From Zonotrichia leucophrys gambelii (Eukaryota; Chordata; Aves; Passeriformes; Passerellidae), in contig NC_088171.1 in NCBI RefSeq assembly GCF_028769735.1, positions 127,447,533 through 127,511,532 of the forward strand: a stretch of 64,000 nucleotides of DNA. The letters are read 5' to 3'. A program made the translations under genes and the position numbers. The notes beneath the pieces were generated by a model. It was not told the DNA's origin. It ran no database searches and saw only the letters and a program-made list of their open reading frames with translations. Every line of letters starts with the position of its first letter. The first letter of the stretch is position 1. Positions 39,048-52,587 of the stretch are shown here, in pieces.

Positions 39048-42000
39048 GGTTTACTGGGACAGAGCTCTACCCCTCTAAAATTTTGAGGAGGTAATGGCTC
39101 CTACTCCACAGCCAGTGGTAGCACATACAAAATAAGCAGTTTGTATAATATATAAATGCAGCAGAACCTGTATAAAGGTCACAAAGGCATATTCTCTTTT
39201 ATCTACTTGTATGCACTGCAACTGGAGTGAGCGATTCCATAATTCATTTCAATGGGAGTTTTGTAAGCATTAGATGTAGGTTCCAAATGCCTGACCTGCA
39301 TTTTTATGGGTGATTTGTTAGCAGCAGTGGGCAATCCTGTGGAGAGAAGTGGTTTTGATACTCAGCTGAGTACTAACTTTAACTCATCTCCATTTCTAAG
39401 GGACATTCAGATAGCAGAGTAGTTCATGTTTTCAAAATGCTGCTTTTTGATTCAAACTATTTACTGTAATGAAAAAAGTAATTTGTTTTTATCTGAGCCT
39501 GCATCACATGTCTCACTTCATTGCTGGTTCTGAACATCAGTAGAAGGTTCTTGAACTGCGCTTGTCTATACCAGTGATGCATCCACAGTGTGATCTTCCA
39601 CAGCTCAGAGTAATGGTTCATAAGTGTCACTGGACAAAGTTGTACAACATTTCATTTTTTCGTTTTAATCTTATCTGGTGATAAGTAAATTTTGGAATTT
39701 GTTGTTTGGGAAAGAAAACTGGCATTTTTATTACCTAAGAATGAATCCTACTTTCACCTTGCTGGTTATTGGTATTAATTATGCTTGCCATGAACTTATA
39801 GCAAATGCACAAAGTAATATTTTCACTTAACTTTAATACATGGTTGACAAGTATACACAGCAGTTTTGTGTCAGGAAGGTCTAACAGTTATCTTCAAGCG
39901 GAATACTTTATATAAATATTATTTTTGTATTGTGAATGTCATTATAAAATCTAACATAACAGGCATAAACTATGATACATTTTGATGTTACAAGAATAAG
40001 GAACACAGTAAGTTATTGACAAGGAAAGTTCTTGCAGAGCAGTTTTTCCTTGAAGTGGCTATCACAAAGTGACACTGAATCCCTCTAGCACAGTAAAGCT
40101 CAAGTAAATGAAATCATGTCAACATTTTTTATATAATTATTACTTTTAGCTCCACAAATTGCATGAAAACTTTGAATGTATTTTAGTGATATTACAGATT
40201 TCAGTATCTTAAAAACTTCTGCAAACTGTGCAACTTCTCTTTTCTGAATATAAAAATTACCTACCCAAAACTACACTTCTCATAAAAAGAAAGTGATTTC
40301 TGATATAATTTTTAAAAAGCACACTGCATGTCAAGTTTTCTAACACTGAATATAAGCCTTGGTTGCTGATAGGCCATTTTCCCTTTGTCTGCCTAATGTA
40401 AAAAGACAAGAAACCACCTCGAGGCCAGAAGTCACAAATCCCTTCCCCACACTACAGGCCTTAAAGTCCTTCTTGTCCCTTTCTCTCTGTTCCAATGGCT
40501 TTCTCTCTGTTTTGCAGAATAACTCTCATGGGAGGAGAAAATCAATAAATGTTGACTTCCCTCTGTCCCTGTAGCTGCCTATGCGTAAGGCTTGGGATTC
40601 TCCTGACATCTTGAAGAAATGACTAGACCTCGAAAACTGAGGACCACAGCCCCCATTTGGGGATGAATTTTAGGTTATTATATGAACAGTGAGTATTGAA
40701 ATTATCAATGGTGCCACTCAAAGTGCATGTCAAACACATTCTTCCATGGAGATTTCCTGCAGGGAAAGAATTCTAATTCAAAGCAGACAACTGACTGAGT
40801 CTCTGGGTATGCTGCTTAGCACTTAGAGAGGAGTGAGTTTCAAGATGTGGTGATGGATATAAAAGTCCTAACAGGGGATCTTGTAGGAGATGAAAACAGC
40901 TGAGTGCACATAAACATCCTTTAAAGGAGTTCTCAAGTGACTCCATGTCTCCTGGGATGGAGATTACCACATTCTCCAACACACCCGCTCAGGTGAATCC
41001 TTCACCCTGCCTCCACAGTGAATCATTCAAGGTGGGAAAAGAGTGAAAAAAGCTCCCACCTTTGAAAACAAAACAAGACATTTACAAAACCAACTAAGTC
41101 TCAGGAGGAAAAAAATGAGTGTGCGGGCCATTGAGTAGGTAGGTAGGAACAAATTCCTTGGTTTGGGAGCTGCATAAAGAAGCTGAGAGCAGAAAGGGAA
41201 AAGAGCAATATTGCCAGGACATTTAAATTTAGATACGAATGAGTGTATCATCATCCTCCATGCACCAAAAGGTGCCAGTTTTCTTATGCAATGAAGCTTG
41301 AAGGGTCTGCCTATTGCTTCTGCAACAAAAGATTTTTCTAATCACCTTATAGAAGTGCTTGATCTAATCTCTTAATCTAGTTTAGGTTGTCTCCCTGTTT
41401 TGGACATTCTCATCTCTCTGTGCATGTTTGATACACGTGTGTGTGTGTTTATAGTAAAAAAACTCCATGTATTTGAAAGTTGAAATTGTCAGAATCACAA
41501 TTTTCTTTTCACCCCAGCATAAAAGCCTTGTGTCACCCTTGCAGTCACAATTCATTCATCTCATGCCGCTGTATCATGCAGAAGCTTTAATTGTGTGACT
41601 GCAGATTTCCTGCCCACCTCCCTTCCCCATGCTCTCTTTCACTCCATACATAAGTGCCACCTCCATTTTAGTTCATTTTGCTGTGTCTCTGCATGATCTG
41701 GATTTGGAGCACTGTCAGTGACCTCAGTGGAGGGACCAGGTGGGCTCCCAGGCTAACACACCTGAAGCCTGGGTATTTCACTTGACTCTGATTTACAGTA
41801 GGGTCACACATGCCTGCCCTGTGGATGTCTGTCCTGCACAGGTCGTGGCAGCACAACATGCCAGCTGTGAAGGTGACCTGGAAGGTCAAAAGACTTGTGA
41901 CTTGTGGTTCTCTTCCCCATAGTCAGCCTTGGGGAAAAGGTGACCACAGAAGCCAGAACCTTGCATTGGCAATATTTAGAATTTGGGAGCGAACTTCCAA

Positions 42001-45000
42001 GGATTTTGTCTCATCAGTATTTTCGCTTCTCTCAACAGGCCTCCAGGGACATGTAGCATTTTTATATTGCTGACGCCTTGTAACTGCTGCCTTCTGCAGC
42101 CATCAGTTTATCCATACTACACTCTTGGGATTAACAAAGTCCTGCTTCCCTTTTTCCTTATCTTCTTTGCCCCTCAATAAGTTCATCCCACACCACTCTT
42201 TATCCATTATACTCACCATGGAATTTTCTTTAAGTCAGATTTTCCAGGCTGCTCAGAGTGCCATCTCAGTTCCACTGTTTTAGAGTGGCTTCTGGTTCAT
42301 AGCTTATGTATGTACATTCAGTGAAGTGAATTAACCCACCTACATGTCTTCTTGATAGTGGTGCTGGAATTGATTTAATTTTTTAATTTCCACATTGGGG
42401 TTTTTATTTGTTGTTTTTTTCCTTCTTCATTTGCCAGTGGTGCAGTGTTTATTGTACAAGGGAGAAATCACCTTATTCATACTCTCTATTATGTTTAGGA
42501 TATGACTTCTACATTCCTGCAGTGTAGACAATGAACACTGTCAATAGTTATCTAGTGGAAATGAGAGACTGAGAAATTTAGGAGTGTGGATCCACAGTAA
42601 TATCTATGATGTAGTTTTAGGATTATTTGCAATAATGAGAAGATGTCACCAGAATCCTAACATTATTACAAGTACTTCAAGACAAGCAGATATCAACTTG
42701 CAGCAATACACTTTACTGTTTCTCTTCTACAAAGGAAAAGAACACCATTGTTCTGTGAAAACTGGAACGATTGTGGTATATGAATGAGGACTCACAACTG
42801 CCCTTCAGAGTCTGAATTCTGGGATAAAAATAAATAAATTAGGCAGACAGGGATATGACCAAATTAGTTCTAAGCAGGGCCTGTGGATGGGATGTTTTTT
42901 GAATAAGGAAATCTTCCTTAAAAAACCCAAAAGTTGAACGTAAAACCTGCCAGGCAATCAGTACACAGGGATTTAGGCAGGAACCAGCTCTTCTAAATAT
43001 TAAGTCTTCATGTGGAGCAATTTTATTTTTTTAACATAAACCCAGGAAATATTTGAATGCCTTTTGCTGAGCTGTTCACCCCATAGCCCCAAAGATTTAT
43101 TTACTGACACCAGCTGACAGGTATTAAGGGATCCAAACCATTTAACTGAGGTGCTCTGTTTCCTCTGAATTCCAGGTGTCAAAAACTGAGGATGGAGTCC
43201 TTTTGCATGGGTGATTTGATAAAAAAAATTAATAACCCTACAAAAACCTAAAATAAGAACTTGGGAAGAGATGCTTTTAGCAATAGGCAGTTTATCACCT
43301 TGGACAAACATGTAGATATAATCTGAAGAGAACACAAATAACCCCTTGGTCAGAAAATATATTTAAGAAGTTTATTTCGGTAAACAATACTTATGACTTA
43401 AATGTAGATGTGCTTTAAGCCTCAAGCTGGGATTAGGCCAGTATTGTGCAAGTGGTTTAAGAGACAGGAGAGAAATTTTTGGCCGGTCAAAATATTTAGG
43501 TTCTTATTTCACATGAGCAAATTAAAAAAATGAGTGCAATAAAAAAAGTGAAACAATTGAAAACAGTCTATAAAGTTATGGGAAAACACAGTTCCTGAAC
43601 CCAGCAATGTGAGCAGCTTTTTATAAAATGCTTTCTTTAAAAAAAAAAATGTATAAAAAGTTAAAATATTAGTACCTTTTACCCACCTAGCTTGTGTACA
43701 GTTTTACTTTCATAGAGTGTGATGGTATAACTTAGGGGCTTAGCCCATGTCAGAACTGCCAGTTGTTCCTGTGAAGTGACTAAAATATATAAAATGTGTT
43801 TACAATTGAGTAACTCTGACCCCACAAATGAACAGGTTGTGCTTATTTTGAACTTGTAAAAATGGAAGCGGTCGACCAAATAGGTGATTTATAAAGAGAA
43901 AACGCTAGCAGAATTATTCTGTTGTGTGAAAGAAATTGGACTTGCCAGTGGGAAGAATATAATGCAGCATGGCAGGCTTTAATTTACCTCTGGAATATAT
44001 CAGGAACCCTCAGCATTTCTGGATCAGAAACTGTTTGTGATAAGGCTTTCCTCTTTCAGCATCACTTCTCAACTAGGTATTTGCTTCAACCCTGATATTT
44101 TCCTTTACTTTCTCACTGTCTAAACATACCCCTAGAGCTCTGCAAGTGTAAATTACACAACCTATGGCCTTCTTACCAGCTTCCCCTAAAAAGTTTTCAT
44201 CTATGCATTGGATCTTTCAGAATTAGGTTATTTCAATCCAGATGTAATCACCTAGTTCTTTCACCCATTACTGCCTGATGGATAATCTTCAAAATAATGG
44301 TTAGCCACCAAAAAGTCTAAAATGTACTATTTAAAATATTGTGAAGTTTAGATATCCTGGTCTATTTTCTAATGAATGCTTAACTGATAATCATGAACAT
44401 TTTGCTCATTTTATTCTCCCTGTGATCATAATGCTTTTTCTCCTTCACAGCTGTTATTATCTGAAGTGTTTGCTATAGGACCAACTTCGGGCCTACTGAA
44501 ATGAATGTATACATTCAATGAAATGAATGCATACTGAAATGAATGTATACATTGTTGCAAGTGAGAATTTGTACAATTTTAAGCACTCTTGACATGTATT
44601 TAAAGCCTGGCTAACCAGCAAAATTACTAACTATAGTTTTGAAGTGTTTATTATTTTTGCTACTGGATTACATGTAGCTACACTTACAAGTAATAAAAAA
44701 AAAAGACAGTTTCAGTTAAAAACTACACAGAAATGGGGTTCCTGAAAGCCAGTGGCATTGTATGCTCTTATGTTAGACTATGACTGGCTGCTCTGCTGAA
44801 ATACCATCCTTCTATGTAGCTTGTTCTGAGTTGTTTCTTTGGCTGACACAGGAACTAAAATACAACAGTTTATGTAACTATTTGGATCATGGTTTTGCTT
44901 TCAAATTTGTAGGATGAAAGTGCATCAATAGGTAATTTTTATAATCTTAATTTTTTTAATGAAAACGGTGAAAAGGAGACCAAACATTTGCAAGTGAATG

Positions 45001-45504
45001 GTACTAATTGTGCATTAGTTCAGATTTTAATATAATATAAGTTGACATTATTGACTAATATTTCTATACTGAATTAGTGGAGCAAATTGCTGTTCTCTTA
45101 AATAAATCATCTTGTTTTTCATATAAGAACATTGAACACATGAAGAATCATACCAGAAGTAGTACGAAGGAGATTGTTCCACTGCATTTGACATATGGAG
45201 ATACTGTCAAGGAAGTATGTCTTCCTTGGCATCAGTGAAGAGAACAGCCTTCCTGGTTTCAGACCCTCACATTTTAAGTTTTAGCTCACTGGGCAGTCTT
45301 AGACCCAGTTGCACAGTGACCTGTCAGCAGGGACTCCCTGGAAGTGGAGGCATCCTTTGTACTCATTGTCTCTTTGAATACTTTGCTTCCACTGAAAAGA
45401 AGGATATGTTACCTTGTTCCTAAGAGCTTTTTCACAGTTTGTCAACTCTAAATGAACCTTGAGAAACAAAATTTTTAAAAATTAAAGAAATTACAGCCAA
45501 ACTT
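39048..45504. other. Intergenic DNA immediately 3' of ZFPM2
   Basis: AT-rich sequence between the CR1 pair and the proposed end of the ZFPM2 transcript. No coding features or known repeats seen apart from the small duplication at 44494-44555. Confidence 0.6.
44494..44555. repeat. Partial 38-bp tandem duplication
   Basis: The block TACTGAAATGAATGTATACA recurs 38 bp later (start 44494 and 44532), with the related AATGAATG phrase also between the copies. The second copy is incomplete. Confidence 0.85.
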
Positions 45505-46491
45505 CTCCAATTATCTGGAATTTTATTCCATCCATATACATGCATAGTAACAACATTTGTTGAGAAATTATTTCTATCAGAAGTAGAACATTATCTTTGT
45601 GATCACCAGTTGCAGTATTGCTACTCTTATATTTAAATATATCTTATATATGAATTAGATTCATAATTGCAGCATTGAGTTTAGGGTTTTGTTTTAGACT
45701 GTGCCTTTCAAAAGATAAAACTGATTGATATGACCTCATTTCTTACAATACTGCTTCCAGTAATTTTGTTCATTCTTTATAAAGTATTGCATTTAACAGC
45801 AAAGGTTTAAAAATTGAGACAGAGATGCATCAGCGAAAGAAAATACAAGTACTATACAAGAAAGAAAATGCCATCTTCATTTAACGTACGTTTCAGATTA
45901 AGAAAGTGGACAGAAACATACTGCTACATACAAATGCAAAGCCTAATGACTAAGGTACTGTATGTGCTAAAATATAAAGTGCAAACTGAGCCCAATTGTT
46001 CAAAAAAATTGAAATTTTAAGGCGAACTTTACAGCATAGTTGAAACTTCTTTGCAAGTTATATTTTAGCATATACATATATCTGCAACAGCATATAAGAA
46101 AAAAAATCAGGATACACAAGTGCTTTTGAAGCTATTTCTAAAATGCTTTTCTGTATTGTTTGCGACTATTTTCTTTAAAATCTACTATACAGTGCAAACC
46201 ATATGTGCTACACAATAACTATACAATAACATTACAAATGACTTTAATATAAAGTTTTTAAATAAAAAATAACATAACTACAGCTATGAATACTGCTGGT
46301 AAAATAAATTAATATTTTTGAAAATGGCACCAATAATACACTTTACTAATGGACTGTAATGAAATTACACCTTTAAGTCTTCAACTCAGCAATAGTGAAA
46401 TCTCCTGATTGTCCAGATGTAATTCAAACAGCTTTCTTTAAACTGCATGGAACAATATGCTAAACACATGTACCAAAGGTGACCGATTGTT
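45505..46491 (-). other. ZFPM2: Proposed ZFPM2 3' UTR
   Basis: AT-rich sequence directly after the ZFPM2 stop codon, with no long reading frame on the minus strand. The first canonical AATAAA on the minus strand is at 45527-45522, giving a 3' UTR of about 0.97 kb, close to the roughly 1 kb I recall for mammalian ZFPM2 mRNA. The exact cleavage site is inferred, and an upstream ATTAAA variant (minus strand near 46251-46256) could give a shorter form. Confidence 0.5.
45522..45527 (-). terminator. ZFPM2: Candidate ZFPM2 polyadenylation signal AATAAA
   Basis: The plus strand reads TTTATT, so the minus strand carries AATAAA about 965 bp after the stop codon. It is the nearest canonical hexamer I could see downstream of the ZFPM2 reading frame. 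Use of the site is inferred. Confidence 0.45.
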
Positions 46492-48983
46492 TCATTTGAC
46501 ATGTTCTGCTGCATGTGAAGAGCAATAAAACTTCTTGTGAGTTATAAAGTTTGAGAGATTGTTGAACTGGATGTCACACAGTCGGCAATACTTTCCACTG
46601 GTTGGAGCCTGGGTAGAGCCATTCACACCTTTAGCTATACTAGACAACTGTTCCTCTGCTGTAGGAATTGCTGGAGAGACATTTTCATTTGTAGCTAAGG
46701 GATTCTCAGAGATCCAGGAAGGAGACTTGTGCCCATCTTCATGGGGAGGATTCTGGGAAATGTTCTCTTGCTGTGGGTTAGCAGCAGGCCTTTCCTCCTG
46801 TTTTAGTCCCCCATTAACTATTACCATGCCTCGGTTTTTCGGCAGTAGTGGAAGAGATTCTTTCTTCGGCACAGCACATCCATTTGAAGGCGCCTGGCCT
46901 TTAGGAGATTCACTTTCTGTATTTGTGCTTTGATCTAAATCAGTATTATGAATGACGAGAGAACCAGAAATGTAATCGCTTGGCTTTATTCCATAATATG
47001 GAGAAAGCTGATCTGCTCCTTTAGCTTTCTTTATTGCTCCAGGGTAAAGGCATTGTGGAAGAAACAAATGTTTGTTTTCTTCTTTTGTAGCAATAAGCTG
47101 GGCTGCTTCACTAAAGACTTTCAGTCCTTGAAGTGTTGCTAAGTGTGTAGAAAATAAGTTTCCATTAGGAGAGGACTGTTTTGAGTTTCCATTTTTTTCA
47201 CATTTGATTATGCTTCTCTCATAACTGACATCTGGGCTGTTTCTTTCACTTTCTGGGTTTTGAAACACCTTACTGTCGAGCTGTCCCAAGTCACCACGCT
47301 GATGAGCAGTGACAGGACAAAAATTCTGCTTGTGAGCCAGGTAGTTCTCGACCTTGTTAAAACTGATCTTGCATACGGTGCACTCATGGTAGTCCAGCAG
47401 CCTTTTGGGAGAAGTGGATGTCCTCTCTGACGGGGGTAAGCATTTTTTACTGAGATCTATTGGCACATCCATCTCCAAGCAAGACACGGTGGAGTGGGCA
47501 GTATCACACTTTGAAACTGGAACACACTTGTTAATAGACAGTGATGTTTCCAGATGCTTCGAGACTATTCCTGGAAAGATATCACATCGTGGGTGGTAAC
47601 ATTCCCCAAGACCCTCTGTTGGCTCTTGAGTAGATGTACATGGATTGCCAAGATTAGCAACTTCTAGAAATCGCTGTTGAACTAGAGGTGGCCTCTGCTC
47701 TTGCTCTGGTAAGCACATCTCGTACATCTTCCTTCGCTTCCGAGTACGCATTGTTCTCTGCATGGCAGGCACTTTGTTGGAAGCCGACCTCTTCAGCGGG
47801 GGATCGTGGCGAGTGGCACAGTAATACTGCTTGTGGACCATGTAGGTCTCATGTCTGCTGAAAGTAATATTGCAAGCTTCACACGTGGTCTTGTTAGGGT
47901 CACTCTCCCCTTCTACTAAGGGAGCATTGGGATTCTTCACATCAGAAGGTTTTCCATTGATCTTCTCATCACCATTGCTTGCAGTTGACAACTTCTTAGG
48001 CTGTGCAGTAAAGTCTTTTTCATGACTTTTATTGTTTGGCCCAATCAAATCTAAAACATTGGAAGAGTTTAAGCAAGATGTCTGGAGAAGCTGATTTTCT
48101 GGATCAGATGTGTGAGGAGCTGGATTCAGGATGCTTATAGAGCTTTGACCATTACTGGGACTTACAGCTTCAGGCATTTTTTCTGGAACACTGGAAAAAT
48201 CTGGTGACTTTGCCATCTGCTGCCATCGGCTGCTGCAGTAATGCTTTTTGTGTACCAAATAGTTGTCCAAATTATTAAATGTTATGTTGCATTCAAAACA
48301 TGTAGCCCCTTTAGGCATCAAAGGACTGTAAATTACAGGGGGATAATTGCTACTTCCATGCCTCAGCCTCCGATGGACCAGTTCCGACATTTTGGCTAAT
48401 ATCTCTGAAGCCTGAGGAACCACAGTGATGTCTTGGGGAAAAGCAAACTGGGAAAGAAAAGGTCCCATTGGGAAAGAAGGACCAATATTAGGCTGAACTG
48501 GAGATGAAGCAAGTCTTGGACTGGATGGTTCAGATTTTATTTTGGTATATGAAAAACTCTGCTTATTCGTGGCAGGCTGGGTTTCTGGCCTCTGGTTTGG
48601 AAGGAAAAGTGGAGCCTTTTTTTCACATTTATCAAGCTCTGTATCAGAACTTGCATCTTTAGTCTGCATGGTCTTTTGGCTCTGGGGAACATCATTTCTG
48701 CTCAACAGGTCCGTTGCTGGCTGTAAACCTTCTTCATTTCCACTTGGAGAGTGTTCAATGTCACTTTCTCTCTGAATTTTGTTGCCAGAGACATGTAACT
48801 CTTGGTGCTGCAGTAGCTCCCTCTGAGTTTGGAAGCCAAAATGGCAGTGATTGCATCTAAAGGCAGCTTGAGTAAGATGCGAGAACAGGTGCTGATGAAA
48901 GTTAATCACTGAATCTGCAGTGTAAGTACAAACTGTGCATTTCAGACTAGCACCGGGTGGGAGAAATTCTTCCATTTTCACTC
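46492..48983 (-). CDS. ZFPM2: ZFPM2 (FOG2) last coding exon: zinc fingers 3-8, CtBP motif, stop
   Basis: FOG2 is a nuclear cofactor that binds GATA4/5/6 and represses or tunes their targets. The exon starts after the acceptor TGTAG|GAG (AG at 48985-48984); its first two bases complete a split Gly codon, followed by 829 codons and TGA at 46494-46492. No frameshift or internal stop is seen. Zinc fingers: two C2H2 (48939-48877, 48855-48793) and four C-X2-C-X12-H-X4-C (C2HC) fingers (48300-48235, 47883-47818, 47382-47317, 46587-46522); C2HC fingers are the kind FOG proteins use to contact GATA. The CtBP motif PIDLSK is at 47463-47446 and a basic NLS-like run RTRKRRK lies after finger 6. Four psi-K-x-E-type sites (VKME, IKSE, IKCE, TKEE) fall where human K324, K471, K915 and K955 SUMO sites are expected. 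An in-frame ATG at 49035 is intronic. Family identity is very secure. Confidence 0.97.
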
Positions 48984-51900
48984 CTACAGAAAAGACAAGC
49001 AAAATACAAAATGAAGTGACCATTTTGCCCCTCATGAAGAATACTGGGAAATCAGCTGCACAGAAGGTACAAATGCAGTGAGAATGACTAATTTTCTTCT
49101 TATGAGATAGTATTAGTCACCCTGAAAATACTTGAATTGTTTTTTCCTCAAACTGCTAGGTTATTCCCAGACTTTTACTCTGCTTTGAAGAGCCCTAGTA
49201 TTTGCATACATTCATCAGAGCTGCAGGGAGAGAAAGAACAAGGGAAAGGATAAAAATGTACTGGACTTATTTTAAATGAAGTGTCTCAGAAATTACAGTT
49301 GCAGCTAAAGGGAAACATTATGTTCCCCATACACAGTCGTTGGAAATTTTGAATGCACAGAAAGCACACCAAGGTCAAGAGGTTCAAGGTTATGATGTAG
49401 CTTGAGGTACAGCCCTCAGTGTGCCTGAAAGTCACAGACAAAGCAGAAGTAGCATTTTGAGTATTACTGATGCTCAGCTCTTTGCTTGCATGGGTTGGCT
49501 GTAGTGTGGGAAGAGGTTACGGATCTACCCTCACCAGAAAGGAGCGATGACTGTGTTCCTTGTGAAGGGAGGAGGAGCAGTAAGACATGGCTTCACCGAC
49601 ATTTTATCTTTCACATATAATAGCCATTGGCAACGACTGCTATAATATAACACCTTTTCCTCATGAAATCACTACCACTTTATCAAGAACCGTACATTCA
49701 AAGACATCTTACAATCACCGATTATACTAAAAACTCCATGTTTCATGGCATTTTGAAATTGAAAATGCTTTAAAAAGAGATAAGACCAGATTTCTCTACT
49801 GCAACAACACAGATTCTAGATACATTTTAGACAATAGAAACTGAAAAATATATTGATAGGGATGATATTCAGAATTCAAAATGAGTATTTGTTCTGCCTA
49901 CACATAGGCACATATACCACACCTCAGTCAGGTGTAGAAGGTGTGTAGTAGTTGGACAATACAAAACTGTAAGAATATTGTATCTCACTCTGTGGGTAGT
50001 CACATTGTTGTACCTGGAGGTCCTCGCTTCTTCCCAAGCATCAGTGACCCCCCAAGTTGTGAATGACATCTTAAATTTGACCTGCTTTTGGCCTCAGAGG
50101 CCAGAAGGGAATCAAGGAGATACACAGCACTTTAGTCAGCACTTTGTTTCCCATCAGGCACTCCTTCCCCAGGAGGCCACATGAAGCTTGAGCTCCTCCA
50201 CTGACATGAGATGGTGCTTCACATGCTTCCCCATCATGTGGTACAGTGACAGCAGTCTCTATGGGACATTGCATTACAGTCAGGGTTCTGCATTCCTGTG
50301 GTGTAGGTCTGCTAGAGCCTCCAGTGGGAGCAGCAGTAGCAGTTGAAGCAAACACAGTGCTTCCAAAGATTACAAGACATTTGGAAAAGGAATGTTTCAT
50401 CCCTACTGCAGAAGGTGTTGTAACTTGTGATAATCTCTATGGAAAAATAAAGACTGACAGTAAAGGAAAGAGTGCAAAGAATGATTGAATAGACTGGTTT
50501 GTGACTAAAAGGAAAGGGAAAGGCCTGAGGTTTAGCCTCTCTTCTAGGAAATAACTAAAGATTCTTACTGGAAATTCCCCACAATCTCAGATCTATAGAT
50601 TGGGGAACATAGATCTCTAGATTACATGCAGACATGGTCACTCACAGCTCATGGCTCAAAATCCTCAACACCTAAGCCAGTTGCTATGTCAATAAATGCA
50701 AATAGTTGAAGCAAATATTTTGCACAATGGCTAACATTTCGGTTTTCCTCTGCACGGGGAGAAATTCATCTGTTATCCTCCCAGAGTATCTGGTTATAAT
50801 TACCAGGCTACAAGACACACTGGGTTGCATGCACCAGATCTTATTGAACCTGTTGTTACCTATGATTCTGTTGGCTTACTGCACAGTGATATATTAGCTA
50901 GGCAACAAGAAAACTGCAATAACCTGATAGTATCTTGAAGCACAGAAAGATCTGAGCTCCAAATTACACAGAATGACTAGGTTGGAAGACACCTTCAAGA
51001 TCATCGAGTCCATCCCAACCCTAACACCTCAACCATGGCACTGAGTGCCACATCCATTCTTTTTTTAAACACATCCAGGGATGGTGACTCCACCACCTCC
51101 CCAGCCAGAAAATTCCAGTACATTATCACTCTTTCCATAACAAACTTTTTCCTAATATCCAACCTATATTTACTTTGGCACAGCTTAAGACTCTGTCCTC
51201 TTGTTCTGTCAGTTTCTGGCTGGAGAAGGAGACCAACCCCCACCTGACTACAGCCAACTTTCAGGGAGTTGTAGAGAGTGATAAGGTCACCTCTGAGTCT
51301 CCTTTTCTCCAGAATAAACACCCTCAGCTCCCTCAGTTGTTCCCCACAGGGTTTGTGTTCCAAGCCCCTCACCAGCCTCGCTGCCTCCCCTGGATGCGCT
51401 CAAGCGTCTCAAGGTCCTTCCCAAACTGAGGGCCCAGAGCTGGACACAGCACTCAAGGTGTGGCCTCACCAGTGCTGAGTACAGGGGAAGAATGACCTAC
51501 CTGGGCCTGCTGGTCACACTGTTCCTGATGCAGGCCAGGATGCCATTGGCCTTCCTGGCCACCAGGGCTCACTGCTGGCTCATGTTCAGTCTGTTGCCAA
51601 CCAGCACCCTCAGGTCCCTTTCTGCCTGTCCAGCTACACCATCCCCAGCCTATAAAGCTGCTGGGGATTATTGTGGCCAAAATGCAGGACTTGGCACTTG
51701 GACTTATTAAACTTCATCCTATTGGACTCTGCCCATCCATCCACCAGATCCAGGTCTCTCTGTAGAGCCCTTCTACCTTCCAACAGATAGACACATGCTC
51801 CCAGCTTAGTGTCATCTGCAAATTTCCTAATGAAGGACTCGATGCCCTCATCCATGTCATCAATAAAAATATTGAACAGAGCTGGCCCCAGCACAGACCC

Positions 51901-52362
51901 CTGAGGGACACCACTGGTGGCTGGCCCCAGCTGGATGCAGTGCCATTCACCACCACTCTCTGGGCCTGGCCATCCAGCCAGTTCCTAACCCAGCACAGAG
52001 TGCTCCTGTCCAAGCCGTGAGCTGCCAGCTTTCCCAGGAGTGTGCTGTGGGAGACGGCATCAAAGGCCTTGCTGAAGTCCAAATAGACAACAACCACGGC
52101 CTTTCCTACATCCACCAGGCAGGTCACTTGGTCATAGAAGGAGATCAGGTTAGTCAAACATGACTGACCCCTCCTAAACCCATGCTGGCTTGGGAGAGGT
52201 ACTTGGTGTAGAACACTGGTCAGAAACTGTTGGCATTTTGGTATTATCTACATGCAATGCTTGCATATATTTGGAGAGACTTTGATCTACTGAATATTAT
52301 AGTGAATAATTCTTCAAAAAGCTAAATCTAGAAGATGATACACAAAAATACATGATACTTAC
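48984..52362 (-). other. ZFPM2: ZFPM2 last intron (3,379 bp) containing a CR1 insertion
   Basis: Intron between the finger 1/2 exon and the last exon: donor GTAAGT at 52362, pyrimidine-rich acceptor TTTTCTGTAG at 48984, phase 1. About one third of it is a 5'-truncated CR1 (50968-52210) on the same strand as the gene. No other coding sequence is apparent in the remainder. Confidence 0.92.
50968..52210 (-). mobile_element. CR1 LINE fragment, 5'-truncated (reverse transcriptase to 3' end)
   Basis: Read on the minus strand, translations show the CR1 RT hallmarks [31 protein letters not shown] and [11 protein letters not shown], followed by RPHLECCVQLWA and the terminal RLRGDLITLYN and SPSLDVFKKRMDVAL blocks. 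These occur in three different frames, so the copy carries frameshifts and stops and cannot encode a working enzyme. It is truncated at its 5' end within the RT. The 3' end lies near 50968, at an ACACAGAATGA-like CR1 tail (plus strand). It sits in the last ZFPM2 intron in the gene's orientation. It is among the best preserved CR1 copies here. Confidence 0.95.
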
Positions 52363-52587
52363 CACTGTGAGAATTTAGGTGCATTTCCAGAGCTCTTGCA
52401 TTTGAAAAGCTTTTGGTGCACTGTGGAAAGGGGCAGACACTGGATATCTGCTGAGCACTGTCCTCACTCTCCTCTGACAGCTGTGGCCCCTCTCTCTGCC
52501 TCCCACTGCAGTAATACATGAGATGGGCCTGCAGGTTCCGCTCACTTCGGTACCAAATGCCACAGGATTTGCAAGGGAATATGTCCT
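52363..52587 (-). CDS. ZFPM2: ZFPM2 (FOG2) penultimate coding exon: zinc fingers 1 and 2
   Basis: This 225-bp exon (75 codons' worth) is bounded by acceptor CTTGTAG|AGG and donor AGTG|GTAAGT, phase 1 on both sides. It encodes finger 1, a C-X2-C-X12-H-X4-C C2HC type (52573-52508), then an acidic Ser/Glu-rich linker, then finger 2, C-X4-C-X12-H-X3-H (52435-52367). In FOG proteins finger 1 is one of the GATA-contacting C2HC fingers. Joining to the upstream exon rebuilds a Lys codon (a+ag, giving IVN-K-DIFPC); joining to the last exon rebuilds a Gly codon (g+ga, giving NSHS-G-VKM). Both junctions agree with the vertebrate FOG2 protein as I remember it. Corresponds to exon 7 of 8 in the human gene, from memory. 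Confidence 0.96.

Noticed and set aside
46559..46933. 124-codon plus-strand frame opposite ZFPM2.
   Set aside because: Shadow of the conserved coding exon on the other strand.
48984..49035. In-frame ATG upstream of the last ZFPM2 exon giving a hydrophobic, signal-peptide-like start ([13 protein letters not shown]).
   Set aside because: These codons are intronic: a good polypyrimidine tract and TGTAG acceptor precede the Gly-Val-Lys junction, which joins exactly to the previous exon in phase.
51714..52157. 147-codon frame that looks like a reverse transcriptase gene.
   Set aside because: It is a broken segment of the CR1 LINE, with the frame shifting within the RT, and not a host gene.
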